The notes beneath the pieces were generated by a model. It did not search any database, was not told the DNA's origin, and saw only the letters and a list, made by a program, of their open reading frames with translations. 64,000 nt of DNA from Paraburkholderia flagellata. Lineage in GTDB: Bacteria > Pseudomonadota > Gammaproteobacteria > Burkholderiales > Burkholderiaceae. Positions 1 through 8,918 of the stretch are shown here, in pieces. The first letter of the stretch is position 1, and every line of letters starts with the position of its first letter. Location of the stretch: positions 186,001 through 250,000 of the forward strand of contig NZ_JAJEJT010000005.1 of assembly GCF_021390645.1 (NCBI RefSeq). The letters run 5' to 3'. The position numbers and the translations under genes were made by a program.

Positions 1-1
1 T

Positions 2-106
2 CAGGAAGAAGACGTCGCGAAGCTCAAGCGTGAGAATGCTCGGCTCCGGGAGGAGAATGAGCTTTTAAAAAAAGCGGCCATCTACTTCGCGCGGGGATCG
101 ATGTGA
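2..106 (+). CDS. IS3-family transposase OrfA, C-terminal end (cut by window edge)
   Basis: Only the last 34 codons are present; the gene starts left of the window. The peptide is a charged heptad stretch (KLKRENARLREENELLKKA), the leucine-zipper end typical of IS3 OrfA, which carries the N-terminal HTH and multimerises the transposase. It ends with ATGTGA, where the downstream orfB start (GTG) overlaps the stop. The A7G run inside the frame (67-74) is the expected programmed frameshift site. Family call rests on the zipper plus the adjacent orfB. Confidence 0.85.
   Translation, partial: QEEDVAKLKRENARLREENELLKKAAIYFARGSM
67..74 (+). other. A7G slippery site, probable -1 programmed frameshift of the IS3 element
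   Basis: Seven A residues followed by G lie in the orfA frame as A AAA AAA G. Slipping back one base moves the ribosome into a frame that is open through to the orfB GTG at 103, so an OrfAB fusion transposase can be made. This is the standard expression mode of IS3-family elements. Seen directly: the run, the open -1 frame and the overlap. Inferred: that slippage occurs. Confidence 0.7.
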
Positions 107-987
107 AGCATCAGTTCATTGCTTCGCATGCGCATAGCTACCCAGTGAAGACCATGTGTCAGGCACTGAACGTCTCGGCTAGCGGTTACTATGCCGCCCG
201 CACCCGTGTGCCAAGTCGGCGCAGCGAAAGGCAGGCGCTGCTGACCTCGAAGATCCGGTCCATTCATGTCGCAAGCCGCCACACGTACGGTGCCCCGCGC
301 GTGCATGCCGAACTGCTCGTGCAGGGAGTTGCGTGCAGCCTCAATACGGTAGCCAAACTGATGCGACAGGCACAGATCATGCCGAAAGCCATCAGGCGGT
401 ATCGCGTGACCACTGACTCGCGCAACACGAGAAAGGCCTCGCCGGATCTGGTCAAGCGCAAATTCCTGGCTGACCGGCCGGACGCCTGCTGGCTGAGCGA
501 CATCACCTACATCGCAACGCGCGAGGGTTGGCTCTATCTGGCCGCGATCCTGGACCTGCACTCGCGTGCTGTGGTGGGCTGGGCCATGAGCAGGACACTC
601 GATTGCCGGCTCGCAATGGATGCTCTCCAGATGGCGATAAGCAAACGCGGATCGGCTCCGGGTATCGTGCATTCCGATCAGGGAACAACGTACTCAGCGG
701 TCGAATATCGTGCCTTGCTCGGCCGGCACGCGATCCGTCAGAGCATGAGCCGCAAGGGAAACTGCTGGGACAACGCGCCAATGGAAAGCTTCTTCCACAC
801 GTTGAAAACAGAGCTGGTCATGCATTGTGACTTCAAAACCCGCGATCAGGCACGAGCCAGTCTGTTCGAATATATGGAGGTGTTCTACAACCGCCAGCGG
901 CGTCACTCAACGATCGGTTACGAGGCGCCGCTGCCCTTTGAAATGCTGACGAACGCCAAATTCAAGGTGTCCACGGTTCGTGGGTAA
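103..987 (+). CDS. IS3-family transposase OrfB, DDE integrase domain
   Basis: 294 residues, full length for OrfB. An N-terminal HTH_21 region is followed by the rve integrase core. The DDE triad is visible as D in WLSDITY (about 130), D in HSDQGTTY (about 193) and E in NAPMESFFHTLK (about 229), the last in the diagnostic IS3 context. The C-terminal YNRQRRHSTIGYEAP block is also typical. It catalyses cut-and-paste of the element via a circular intermediate. No internal stop, so it may be active. The right terminal repeat should lie between 988 and about 1095 but I could not define it without the left end. Confidence 0.93.
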   Translation: MKHQFIASHAHSYPVKTMCQALNVSASGYYAARTRVPSRRSERQALLTSKIRSIHVASRHTYGAPRVHAELLVQGVACSLNTVAKLMRQAQIMPKAIRRYRVTTDSRNTRKASPDLVKRKFLADRPDACWLSDITYIATREGWLYLAAILDLHSRAVVGWAMSRTLDCRLAMDALQMAISKRGSAPGIVHSDQGTTYSAVEYRALLGRHAIRQSMSRKGNCWDNAPMESFFHTLKTELVMHCDFKTRDQARASLFEYMEVFYNRQRRHSTIGYEAPLPFEMLTNAKFKVSTVRG

Positions 988-1100
988 GATCAAAGCGTGC
1001 CGCAATTGTGGCGCACCGTTGTGAGTTCCGCGCGGCTTAGGGTTCCCGCAAGCAGTGCATGATTGGCCTCGATGACGGTGGCGGCGCCCTGAAAACAAAA

Positions 1101-1117
1101 AGCCCGCTTGGCGGGCT
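1101..1117 (-). terminator. Rho-independent terminator of the HU-like gene
   Basis: On the minus strand a 7-bp stem (AGCCCGC/GCGGGCT) with a 3-nt loop is followed by a U-run (complement of 1097-1101). It lies 24 bases beyond the HU-like stop codon, in the right orientation to end that transcript. Confidence 0.8.
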
Positions 1118-1140
1118 TCCTGTCAACGTCGCAACGGGCC

Positions 1141-1605
1141 TCAGGCTGCGGCGGCGTCCTTCAGCTTCTTCAGCGCGCGAATCTTCAGCTTCACCGTTGC
1201 CGGCTTTGCATCGAACCAGCGCTCTTGACCCGTGAACGGGTCCTTGCCGAAGCGCTTTTTCTTCGCCGGGACAGCCTGGACGCCGATTTTCACCAGGCCC
1301 GACAGTGTGAACTCACCTGCACCCTTCTTATGCACCGAGCCCAGAATCGTGTCTTCGAGCGCAGCCAGAACGGCTTTGGCTGCTTTCGGATCGACACCGG
1401 CTTGCTCGGCAACGTGCGTTGCCAACGAGGCCTTCGTGAACGTTTCCTTCAGCGGCTTGAGTACGCCATTGGTCGCAGCCTTCTTCGCCGGAGTAACAGC
1501 CTTCGGCGCGGCCTTCCTGGCTGCCGGCTTTGCGGCCTTCGGTGCTGCCTTCGGTGCGGCCGATTTTGCAGCCTTCGGGGCTTTCGTTGCGGTCTTCGTT
1601 GCCGT
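1141..1605 (-). CDS. HU/IHF-family DNA-binding protein with Lys/Ala-rich tail; non-standard start
   Basis: The last 95 residues form an HU-like domain (AEQAGVDPKAAKAVLAALE, then GEFTLSGLVKIGV and RWFDAKPATVKLKIRALKKLKDA), which binds and bends DNA. About 60 residues upstream are in frame and have the repeated K/A/P (histone H1-like) composition found at the N-terminus of Burkholderia HU-like proteins. The natural start, six bases after an AGAGGA ribosome site, reads ACG instead of ATG, and no ATG, GTG or TTG precedes it after the upstream stop. The next canonical start is TTG at 1425, which would give a tailless 94-residue HU domain. I report the long form; the true start is uncertain. Confidence 0.75.
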   Translation of the reverse strand, partial: TATKTATKAPKAAKSAAPKAAPKAAKPAARKAAPKAVTPAKKAATNGVLKPLKETFTKASLATHVAEQAGVDPKAAKAVLAALEDTILGSVHKKGAGEFTLSGLVKIGVQAVPAKKKRFGKDPFTGQERWFDAKPATVKLKIRALKKLKDAAAA

Positions 1606-2191
1606 GAATAATCCTCTATCAAGTTGAGAACCGCTTAAGACGGTGCACGACGCCTCGCGTTACTGCACTGTCTTAAGCTGGCGCTTAGCGTATCAACGGT
1701 TTTCGCGATTCGCAACAGGAAAGCGCCTTCTGGCAAGCCGTTTCTTCATCGCCAGCGAAGAAAGTCCATGACGCACGCCCGATTTCGCAGCGACCGCGCG
1801 TGAGAGCCGCGTCTGAACAGGAAGAACCGTGCAGTCCCACCGCCTGCACGCATCTACGTATCGGTAAGGCAGCCAACTGCCCAGGTTACGGCGCTTTGCG
1901 GCTTCGCCGAACGGGACACACGTGGCAACCCAGGACCACCTCAAGCAGCGCGCGGAACAAAAAGGCCGCCCAGGATGGTTGACTGCCCAGCTCTCAACGG
2001 ACGTCCGCTCAAAAAGGCGGCCGTCTACATGGCCAAAGCCATTCACACGGACTGGAGAAAATGCTCGCCAGCCTGAGCGGGTGGTGCGCTCGATCAGCTA
2101 CTGCGTCATCAACACGACAACGCGACCGTGCCTCTGGAGGGCCTCCCCCCACGGATCGATGGGGCGGCCCAGGTTGTTCGGCGCTGTGGGC
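1606..2191. other. Gene-poor gap with a possible YacG-like zinc-ribbon remnant
   Basis: No convincing intact gene. On the minus strand a frame at 1693-2046 contains VESWAVNHPGRPFCSARC and later NLGSWLPYRYV, which resemble the VEW..N..RPFCSERC and LGAW...Y blocks of the gyrase inhibitor YacG (DUF329). The first CPxC pair is missing and unrelated sequence separates the blocks. This could be a decayed YacG paralogue or chance. Nothing else recognisable. Confidence 0.25.
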
Positions 2192-2803
2192 TCAGTCGTT
2201 AGGCAGCGAAGCCAGAAATGTCGCAACCTTCGCCTTGCTGGTTTTCTGCAATCGCGCCATGAGGGCGTGATCGATTCGCTTGAGCCCGTATGTTTGAGCG
2301 ATGTCGTGCTGCAATCGGCACCATAGATGGCTGGCGACCTCAGCGTCAACCATCGCCCGGTGAGCACGACCCGATTTCGGTAACCGAAGCATCTCCGCCA
2401 AGCTAGAAAGGCGGTGACTCTCAGCGCGTGGGTAGATCCGCCTGGCGACGAGCATTGTGCAAGCAAATGAATGCTCCGCTGGCACTCCAAGAAGCCCCAG
2501 TTCTGCCTGCCAAAACCGCTTGTCGAAACCGGCGTTGTGGGCAACGACGGGATGGTTTCCAACAAACGCCGCAGATTCCCTCATGACTTTCGATACAGGA
2601 GGAGCCGATGCGATCATGTCGTTCGTGATGCCGGTGAGAGCAACGACATCGGACGGGATGCGCCGTCCTGCGTTCATCAAGCTCTGGTAACGATCAACAA
2701 TCTGGCCGTCACGCAGGAGGATGACGGCAATCTCGGTAGCGCGGTCGCCCAGATTCGGCGAAAGCCCGGTTGTTTCGAAGTCGAGTACCGCAACGGTCTG
2801 CAT
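2192..2803 (-). CDS. DEDDh 3'-5' exonuclease (DNA pol III epsilon / RNase T-like)
   Basis: 203 residues, a stand-alone exonuclease domain. ExoI motif is VAVLDFETTG (Asp and Glu at about 8 and 10), ExoII is VAHNAGFDKRF (Asp about 98), and ExoIII epsilon is HRAMVDAE (His about 152, Asp about 157), giving the DEDDh set that binds two divalent metals and removes 3' nucleotides. It lacks the C-terminal polymerase-binding tail of true DnaQ, so a repair or RNA-trimming role is as likely as proofreading. A GTG 15 bases upstream (2818) is an alternative start. Monocistronic, between two gene-poor gaps. Confidence 0.85.
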   Translation of the reverse strand: MQTVAVLDFETTGLSPNLGDRATEIAVILLRDGQIVDRYQSLMNAGRRIPSDVVALTGITNDMIASAPPVSKVMRESAAFVGNHPVVAHNAGFDKRFWQAELGLLGVPAEHSFACTMLVARRIYPRAESHRLSSLAEMLRLPKSGRAHRAMVDAEVASHLWCRLQHDIAQTYGLKRIDHALMARLQKTSKAKVATFLASLPND

Positions 2804-3605
2804 TTTTCTTTCGTTCACTAATCAGTTGATGCCGTATTACGCACGCTTCCCCACGCCTGTCGAGCCACCCAGGTAAGACGCCCATATGCCGATGCCTGGC
2901 TGCATGGAGAACATCCTTGTACAAAGCCAAATGGAGCGCTTCGTTCTTTCTTGCCGTCAAGCTGATAACGCCTTTGTTAGTTCGCCCGACTGCCGCTCAG
3001 GCCAGTTCGCCAACCAACGACACACCCAGAGCCTGGATTTTCAGGGTATTCGTGGCGCTGCGCCCGGATCCGGATGCGTTGAATGAATGGCGGCGTATTC
3101 TACGCCTCGTGAACCGACATTATTTATATCGGCTCTAACGCCGTCGCGAGTTACCGGGGCGAACGTGGACGGTTGACAGATGAAAACGCCTGGACTGACG
3201 CGTAGGTCAGGAGCTGCGCTTTGATCTCGCTGGAGTGGAGGAATGCGGGTTCACCGGCATCGGGCAAGCCGACGGGTTCAGCGGAGGACGGGCCGCGGGA
3301 CCGCATCCGTCGATTTTTGAATTTGCGTAGTTTGATAGGTAAACACGTGCATTGTGATAATTAAACTTATCTCAACACGAATGTTGCGTGCCGATTTTTG
3401 GAGCGAGACTTCTGTCCGTCCGGAAGACGTTTCATCTGGAACGGGAGGGTTTCGATGCCGGCTCACTCGGCTTGCCCCTTGACGAGGCGAAGGCACTCCG
3501 GGCCGGCCGCAATGTTCGATCGTCGACACGCGGGCCGCCGAAGCTATCGCACGGATGAACGCGCGCATCTGCCGGCGACGACCCTCCACACCCGCCACGA
3601 AAAGC
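2804..3605. other. Intergenic region, no supported gene
   Basis: About 800 bases with short frames only. An AT-rich patch (3320-3400, including GATAATTAAACTTATC) contrasts with the GC-rich surroundings and may hold promoters, but I cannot assign one. Confidence 0.6.
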
Positions 3606-4529
3606 TCAGCGCCAGCCGCGCCCGGCGTCGATCACTTCCTTGTTCAGCCTGATCAATGCCTCGCACGCGTATGCCGAAAATGTCTCGATCAGAGCGAACG
3701 GTCGCGCGGTCCTCGACCGGATCAGCCAGATCTCGAATTCCATTTTCGGTTCGAATTCGCACACGACGAAATCCATACCCGCGTTGTTGTACACGCTGAT
3801 CGGATCGACCACCGCGACGCCGACGCCGTTGGCGACGAATGCGCACGCGGTTTCCGACTGGCCGACTTCGATCTGGATACGGCGCTGCACGTCCGCCTCT
3901 TCGAAGATCTTGTCGATCTGGAAGCGCGAATGGTCTTGCGGGCCAAGCGCGACGAAGTCCTCGCCGTCCAGATCCTTCGCCCGGATCAAGCGTCGCTTCG
4001 CCAACCGGTGCCCTTTGGGCAGGATGCACACGCCGCGTAGCGTGCACACGTAATCGCTGTCCACCTCCGGGCGGTCGCCCGGCAGCACGCTGAAGCCGAG
4101 GTCCACCTGCTGGGCGGCCACGGCATCGACGAGCGAGCGCGAGCGCATGCTTTCCACGCTGAATTTCACGTCAGGCCGCTCTTTGCAGAACGACGTGACG
4201 ATGCCCGGCAGCACGCGCCGCGTAAGCACCGGGAACGACGCGATGCTGAGCGCGCCCCATGTCTGGTCACGTAGCGCCTTGGCGACGTTCGCGACGCGCC
4301 CGACGCCGATGAACATGCGCTGCACTTCCGCATACAGCACTTCCGCCTCGCGCGTCGCACGCAGTTTCGTGCCGGCGCGGATGAACAGGGAAAACCCGCA
4401 ACTGCTTTCGAGCTGGGCGATCAGTTGGCTGATCGCCGGCTGCGATACGCCGAGCAGTCCAGCGGCCGCCGTGAGGCTCCCAGCGGACATCACAGCCTGA
4501 AAAGCTTCGAGCTGACGTACATTCATCAT
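3606..4529 (-). CDS. LysR-family transcriptional regulator of operon A
   Basis: 307 residues, the usual LysR length. The winged HTH spans about 1-60 (LEAFQAVMSAGSLTAAA, GVSQPAISQLIAQLE), followed by a substrate-binding domain of the periplasmic-binding-protein fold (GALSIASFPVLTRRVLP onward). Divergent from the ABC transporter operon beginning at 4680, with a perfect T-N11-A palindrome at 4541-4555 in the shared 150-bp control region. Likely represses itself and activates operon A in response to the imported substrate, which is unknown. Start: two tandem ATG codons (4529 and 4526); the first is taken. Confidence 0.92.
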   Translation of the reverse strand: MMNVRQLEAFQAVMSAGSLTAAAGLLGVSQPAISQLIAQLESSCGFSLFIRAGTKLRATREAEVLYAEVQRMFIGVGRVANVAKALRDQTWGALSIASFPVLTRRVLPGIVTSFCKERPDVKFSVESMRSRSLVDAVAAQQVDLGFSVLPGDRPEVDSDYVCTLRGVCILPKGHRLAKRRLIRAKDLDGEDFVALGPQDHSRFQIDKIFEEADVQRRIQIEVGQSETACAFVANGVGVAVVDPISVYNNAGMDFVVCEFEPKMEFEIWLIRSRTARPFALIETFSAYACEALIRLNKEVIDAGRGWR

Positions 4530-4540
4530 CCGATTCCTGC

Positions 4541-4555
4541 ATAAGAACCACTTAT
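4541..4555. promoter_or_regulatory. LysR-type operator (perfect ATAAG-N5-CTTAT palindrome)
   Basis: ATAAGAACCACTTAT fits the LysR T-N11-A box with five-base arms and lies 12 bases before the LysR start and about 125 before operon A. Two further TTATAAG copies at 4552-4558 and 4584-4590 could be activation subsites. Binding by the adjacent LysR is inferred from position. Confidence 0.65.
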
Positions 4556-4679
4556 AAGAAGTGAATTTTGTCCTATTTGACTATTATAAGGCGTGATCGA
4601 AGAATACTCACACGCCAACCGCCGGGCCGACGCCCGGAACGGCCGGTGCGATCACATAATTTTCTTCTGGAGACCGTTC

Positions 4680-5501
4680 ATGTCAAAGCGTTCCTGGTGG
4701 GTCGTTCTCATGCTGTTCGCGCTCGGCTTTGGCTGCCTGTCGGGCGGTGCACGCGCCGACGAACTGCAGATGGTCAAGGCGCGCGGCAAGCTGATCGTCG
4801 GCATTCGCAACGACTACGTGCCGTTCGGGTATCTGGACAACAAGGGTCAGTTGGTGGGCTTCGAGGTGGACCTCGCGAAGTTCGTCGCGAAAGACATGTT
4901 CGGCTCCGAAACAGCCATTGAATTCGTGCCGGTAGTGGCGTCGAACCGCATCGAACTGCTCAACGCGGGACGCATCGACGTGATCTTCGCGACGCTCGGG
5001 AAGAATCCGGATCGCGCGAAGGTAATCGACTTCACGGACCCGTACTACATGATGGCTGGCATGGTCCTGCTCGCGCCAAAGAACACGACCATTGCGAAAT
5101 GGGAAGACGTGAAGGGCCGCAAGGTGTGCGGCAGCCAGGGCAACATGTACAACCGTGCGCTTCAGGAGAAGCTGGGCGCGGACACGGTGCTCTTCACCGG
5201 CACCGCGCAGATGTACAAGGCATTCCAGGACGACCGTTGCGAGGCGATCGCCTACGACGGCCCGAATCTCACGCGCAAGGTGAGCGAGGACGGCTGGAAG
5301 GACAAGGACAAGATCGCGCTCGAGGCGTACGAATACGTGCCGATCGTCGGCGGCGTGCGCAAGAACGAACCGGCGTTCCTCGCAGCGCTGAATCAGTCGA
5401 TCAAGCGGGCGGAAGCGGCGGGCGTGCTCGCCAACGCCGAAAAGACCTACAACATGGGCACGAGCAAGTTCGTAACGGGCCAGCAGGCTTCCGCGAAGTA
5501 G
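4680..5501 (+). CDS. Polar amino acid-type ABC transporter, periplasmic substrate-binding protein
   Basis: 273 residues. A Sec signal peptide (MSKRSWWVVLMLFALGFG, cleavage likely after GGARA) is followed by a family 3 solute-binding fold: GKLIVGIRNDYVPFGYLD, LVGFEVDLAKFVA, and VKGRKVCGSQGNMYN. Such proteins capture amino acids, opines or small carboxylates in the periplasm. Start chosen at ATG 4680, preceded by TGGAGA; an upstream in-frame ATG would put the signal peptide internal. First gene of operon A. The co-transcribed hydroxyacid enzymes suggest the ligand may be a hydroxy- or amino-acid rather than a standard amino acid. Confidence 0.93.
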   Translation: MSKRSWWVVLMLFALGFGCLSGGARADELQMVKARGKLIVGIRNDYVPFGYLDNKGQLVGFEVDLAKFVAKDMFGSETAIEFVPVVASNRIELLNAGRIDVIFATLGKNPDRAKVIDFTDPYYMMAGMVLLAPKNTTIAKWEDVKGRKVCGSQGNMYNRALQEKLGADTVLFTGTAQMYKAFQDDRCEAIAYDGPNLTRKVSEDGWKDKDKIALEAYEYVPIVGGVRKNEPAFLAALNQSIKRAEAAGVLANAEKTYNMGTSKFVTGQQASAK

Positions 5502-5540
5502 TCGCTGATCCTGACTGGACGAAGTGCGCAAGGGGGGCTC

Positions 5541-6248
5541 ATGAGTCTTGACTTCACATGGCTGGCCGATCCGCTTTATCAGAAGTGGCTGCTCAGCGGC
5601 ATCGGCACGACGGTAGCGATGTGCGTGTGCGCGATCGCGCTGATGTTCGTGATCGGCATTGTCGGTGCGGCGCTGATCTATTTTCGCGTACCGCTGCTCG
5701 AGACGTTGACGACCATCGTTGTCGAGCTGTTGCGCAACACGCCTCCGCTCGTGCAACTGTTCGTGCTGTATTTCACGCTATCGGAACTGGGGCTCTCGGT
5801 GCGCAATCTTGCAACGGGTCAGCAGATTCCCGTGTTCAGCGGATTCACGTGCATGGTGTTGTCGCTCGCGCTCTACAACGGCGGCATTGCGGTGGAGATC
5901 GTGCGCTCCGGTTTGCACGCGGTGCCCTATGCGACCGTCGAAGCGGCGCGCAGCCTCGGCTACTCGCGGCTGCGCACGTTCTGGCATATACAGCTGCCCA
6001 TGGCGATGCGCCTGTCCACCGTGCCGATGACCAACAACATCGTCAGTCTGATCAAGACGTCGTCGCAGGCCGCATTCGTCGCTGTGGCTGACGTGATGTA
6101 TTACGCCACGCAGATTACGCTCGAAAACTTCCGCAATCTCGAAGTGATGCTGACGGTGTGGTGCTGCTATCTGGCGCTCGCTTCGTTCGCCTCGACGGTC
6201 GCGGGACGCATCGGCCGCGCGGTGCATATCCCGGGGTACGGCGTATGA
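5541..6248 (+). CDS. Polar amino acid-type ABC transporter permease 1
   Basis: 235 residues, HisM/GlnP-like inner-membrane permease with about five membrane helices. The EAA loop is seen as AVPYATVEAARSLGYSRLRTFWHIQLPMA, where the cytoplasmic ATPase docks. RNTPPLVQLFVLYF is another family signature. The stop overlaps the next start (ATGA), so the two permeases are translationally coupled and probably form a heterodimeric channel. Confidence 0.92.
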   Translation: MSLDFTWLADPLYQKWLLSGIGTTVAMCVCAIALMFVIGIVGAALIYFRVPLLETLTTIVVELLRNTPPLVQLFVLYFTLSELGLSVRNLATGQQIPVFSGFTCMVLSLALYNGGIAVEIVRSGLHAVPYATVEAARSLGYSRLRTFWHIQLPMAMRLSTVPMTNNIVSLIKTSSQAAFVAVADVMYYATQITLENFRNLEVMLTVWCCYLALASFASTVAGRIGRAVHIPGYGV

Positions 6249-7087
6249 ACGCGATCACGACCAGCAAACCGGCCTGCCGTACGCGGCCGATGCAGCCCGA
6301 AACGCGCGCCTTTGTGTACGGCATGATCGGCGTGCCTCTGCTGCTGGGGGCGGTGCTAGCCGGTTGCTACGGCCGCGCAAGCGGCGATGCCTTCGCGTTG
6401 CTCGCAGCGCGAAGCGGCATGCTGCTGACCGGCGCGCCCGGATCGGGTCTCGCGGGCGGCTTCTGCGCAAACATCCTGATGAGCCTCGCGGCCATGTGCG
6501 TTTCGGTCTGTACCGGCGTGCTGCTGTGTGTCGCCACCCTCGCGAACACGCGCATCCTGCGGATGATCGCGCACGGCATCGTGAATCTGCTGCGCAACAC
6601 GCCGTGGCTGATCGCGCTCTACGCGATGCTGTATCTGCTGCCGTTCTATGTGCCGGTGTTCGGCACGGTGATTCCGTTCTCGCCGTTCGTGAAGGCGGTG
6701 GTTGGGCTGTCGCTGCCGGTGACGGCGAATGTGGCGGAAGTGATGCGCGGCGGCATCGAGGCCATTCCAGCCGGACAGTGGGAATCGGCGCGCGCGCTCG
6801 GCTATCGCAAGAATCAGATCCTGCAATACGTGATCGTGCCGCAAGCGATTCCGCTGATCATGCCGAACATGATGACGGTGTTCGCGATGCTCTTCATCGG
6901 CAGCAGTCTCGCAGTGGTGACGGGCACGTCCGACGTGCTGTCCGTGGCCAACACGATCACCGCCAGCGACGGCTCGCGCTATGCAACGGCGGTCCAGCTT
7001 TTCGTGTTGCTGCTTTTCTTCCTGTTTAGCTTTCCGATTGCAATCCTGAGCCGTCGTCTCGAACGGCAAATGCGGGAGAAGTCATGA
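6245..7087 (+). CDS. Polar amino acid-type ABC transporter permease 2
   Basis: 280 residues, longer than permease 1 because of an N-terminal extension of about 25 residues before the first membrane helix. It carries the same signatures: LLRNTPWLIALYAMLY, and the EAA loop AIPAGQWESARALGYRKNQILQYVIVPQA. The ATG at 6245 overlaps the preceding stop by four bases. The 3' end overlaps the ATPase start in the same way. An upstream in-frame start (6158) would run far into permease 1 and is rejected. Confidence 0.92.
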   Translation: MNAITTSKPACRTRPMQPETRAFVYGMIGVPLLLGAVLAGCYGRASGDAFALLAARSGMLLTGAPGSGLAGGFCANILMSLAAMCVSVCTGVLLCVATLANTRILRMIAHGIVNLLRNTPWLIALYAMLYLLPFYVPVFGTVIPFSPFVKAVVGLSLPVTANVAEVMRGGIEAIPAGQWESARALGYRKNQILQYVIVPQAIPLIMPNMMTVFAMLFIGSSLAVVTGTSDVLSVANTITASDGSRYATAVQLFVLLLFFLFSFPIAILSRRLERQMREKS

Positions 7088-7854
7088 ACGTGGTCCAGCA
7101 AAAAGCGCCGCTGATCGAACTCGTCGACGTGCACAAGGCGTTCGGTGGCACCGACGTGCTCAAGGGCGTGTCAATGACAATCCGGAAAGGCGAAACGGCG
7201 TGCATCATCGGGCCGTCCGGCTCCGGCAAATCTACGCTGCTACGCTGCCTGAACGGGTTGATTCCGGTGGATGGCGGCACGGTCCGCGTCGGTTCGTTCG
7301 CGGTCGAGCAACTGAAGCGCGACAAGGATCTCGTACCGCTGCGCCATCAGGTGTCGATGGTATTTCAACAGTACAACCTGTTTCCCCATCGCACGGTGCT
7401 CGAGAACATCATGATGGCGCCGCTTCAAGTGCTGCATCAGTCGCGCGACGAGGTGAGAAAACGCGCCCTCGAACTGCTTGAGCGCGTGCGGCTGACCGGC
7501 AAGGAAGGCGCGTATCCGGCGCAGCTTTCGGGTGGCCAGCAGCAGCGTGTCGCGATTGCGCGCGCGCTGGCGATGCAGCCCGCGATCATCCTGTTCGACG
7601 AAGTTACGGCGGCGCTCGATCCGGAAATGGTGAGCGAAGTGCTCGCGGTGATCCGCGACCTAAGTCGCGGCGGCATGACCTGCGTGCTCGTCACGCACGA
7701 AATGCGCTTCGCAGAAGAAGTGGCCGATGTCGTGTTCTTCACCGACCGCGGCACCATTGTCGAATCCGGCGCGCCGGCCGACATCTTTCACGCGCCGCGT
7801 GACGCGCGCCTCAGGAGCTTTCTCGGCAAGGTCCTGTCGCGTACGGCGGCGTGA
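7084..7854 (+). CDS. Polar amino acid-type ABC transporter ATPase
   Basis: 256 residues, GlnQ/HisP-like nucleotide-binding subunit powering the two preceding permeases. Walker A is GPSGSGKST at 43-51, signature LSGGQQQR about 143, Walker B ILFDEVTAALDPE (Val replaces the usual Pro in DEPT, seen elsewhere in the family), H-loop VLVTHEM. Start overlaps the upstream stop. Completes the SBP-permease-permease-ATPase set. Confidence 0.95.
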   Translation: MNVVQQKAPLIELVDVHKAFGGTDVLKGVSMTIRKGETACIIGPSGSGKSTLLRCLNGLIPVDGGTVRVGSFAVEQLKRDKDLVPLRHQVSMVFQQYNLFPHRTVLENIMMAPLQVLHQSRDEVRKRALELLERVRLTGKEGAYPAQLSGGQQQRVAIARALAMQPAIILFDEVTAALDPEMVSEVLAVIRDLSRGGMTCVLVTHEMRFAEEVADVVFFTDRGTIVESGAPADIFHAPRDARLRSFLGKVLSRTAA

Positions 7855-7870
7855 TTCAAACGGAGGAGAA

Positions 7871-8908
7871 GTGTCAAGCAAACTCAAGGTACTGGTGCCT
7901 GACGCGCATCTGCGCGATCTCGACGTCGAAAAGGGCGTGACGGGCGCGCTCATCGACTATCAGGTGTACGACGAAACCGAAGCCGCGGCGATTCCCGACG
8001 AGCAATGGGCGTCGTGCGATGCGATCCTCGTCTGGCATCGCATGAAGATCACCCGCGACGTGGTGAGCCGTCTCGCGCGGTGCCGGATGATCGTGCGCGT
8101 GGGCGTGGGCTTCGACAACGTCGACACGCTCGCCTGTCGCGAGCATGGCATTCCCGTGTCGAACGTACCGAACTACGGCACCACCGAAGTGGCCGATCAC
8201 GCGATTGCGATGATGCTGTATCTCGCGCGCGGACTGGGCACTTACGAGGCGCGTGTGAAGGCCGACCCGCAGCACGGCTTCGTCGCGGAGAACGTGCCGG
8301 TGGTGCGGCGCCTGCGCGGCGGCACGTTCGGCGCGATCGGCATGGGCCGTATAGGCACGGCGATCGCGCGGCGCGCGGCGGCGCACGACATGCATGTCGT
8401 CTACTACGATCCGCTCGTGCCGGAAGGCCACGAACTCGGCCTCGGCTACGAACGCGTCGAATCGCTCGAGGCGCTGCTCACGCGCGCCGACGTGGTCAGC
8501 GTGCACGTGCCGCTCTCGGATGCGACGCGCTTCATGATCGGCGACGCGCAACTCCAGGCGATGAAGCCGAACGGCATCTTCATCAACATCGCGCGTGGCA
8601 AGCTGGTGGACGTCGACGCGGTGTACCGCGCCTTGCGCTCCGGCCATCTGGCGGCGGCGGGTCTCGATGTGCTGCCGTCGGAGCCGCCGGTGCCGCTGCC
8701 GCCGCTCCTCGAGGCGTGGCGCAACGAGGAGCCGTGGCTCGCGGGCCGTCTCGTGATCACGCCGCACGCAGCGTTCTATTCCGAAGCCGGATATCTCGAC
8801 ATGCGCACGTTCTCCGCGCAGATGCTCGTCGACTATCTGGTGCACGGACGGCTGCGCAACAACGTCAACCCGGGCTGGCAGGACGCCGTGCCCGCTTCAA
8901 CCCGATAA
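7871..8908 (+). CDS. D-isomer-specific 2-hydroxyacid dehydrogenase (NAD)
   Basis: 345 residues. The split catalytic domain surrounds a Rossmann fold with GTFGAIGMGRIGTAIARRAAAHD and the catalytic Arg/Glu/His set in HVPLSDATR...INIARGKLVD, and VITPHAAFYSEAGY (His). The family, also called C-terminal-binding-protein-like, interconverts 2-keto acids and D-2-hydroxy acids with NAD(P). GTG start is placed eight to nine bases after GGAGGAG; a start further upstream would lie inside the ATPase gene. In operon A it would oxidise the D-enantiomer while the FMN enzyme at 9635 handles the L-form, an inference. Confidence 0.92.
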   Translation: MSSKLKVLVPDAHLRDLDVEKGVTGALIDYQVYDETEAAAIPDEQWASCDAILVWHRMKITRDVVSRLARCRMIVRVGVGFDNVDTLACREHGIPVSNVPNYGTTEVADHAIAMMLYLARGLGTYEARVKADPQHGFVAENVPVVRRLRGGTFGAIGMGRIGTAIARRAAAHDMHVVYYDPLVPEGHELGLGYERVESLEALLTRADVVSVHVPLSDATRFMIGDAQLQAMKPNGIFINIARGKLVDVDAVYRALRSGHLAAAGLDVLPSEPPVPLPPLLEAWRNEEPWLAGRLVITPHAAFYSEAGYLDMRTFSAQMLVDYLVHGRLRNNVNPGWQDAVPASTR

Positions 8909-8918
8909 AGCGACCGTC

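Noticed and set aside
3278..3598. 106-codon minus-strand frame in the gap before the LysR gene
   Set aside because: Composition is not protein-like, there is no ribosome site or family match, and it spans the AT-rich patch.
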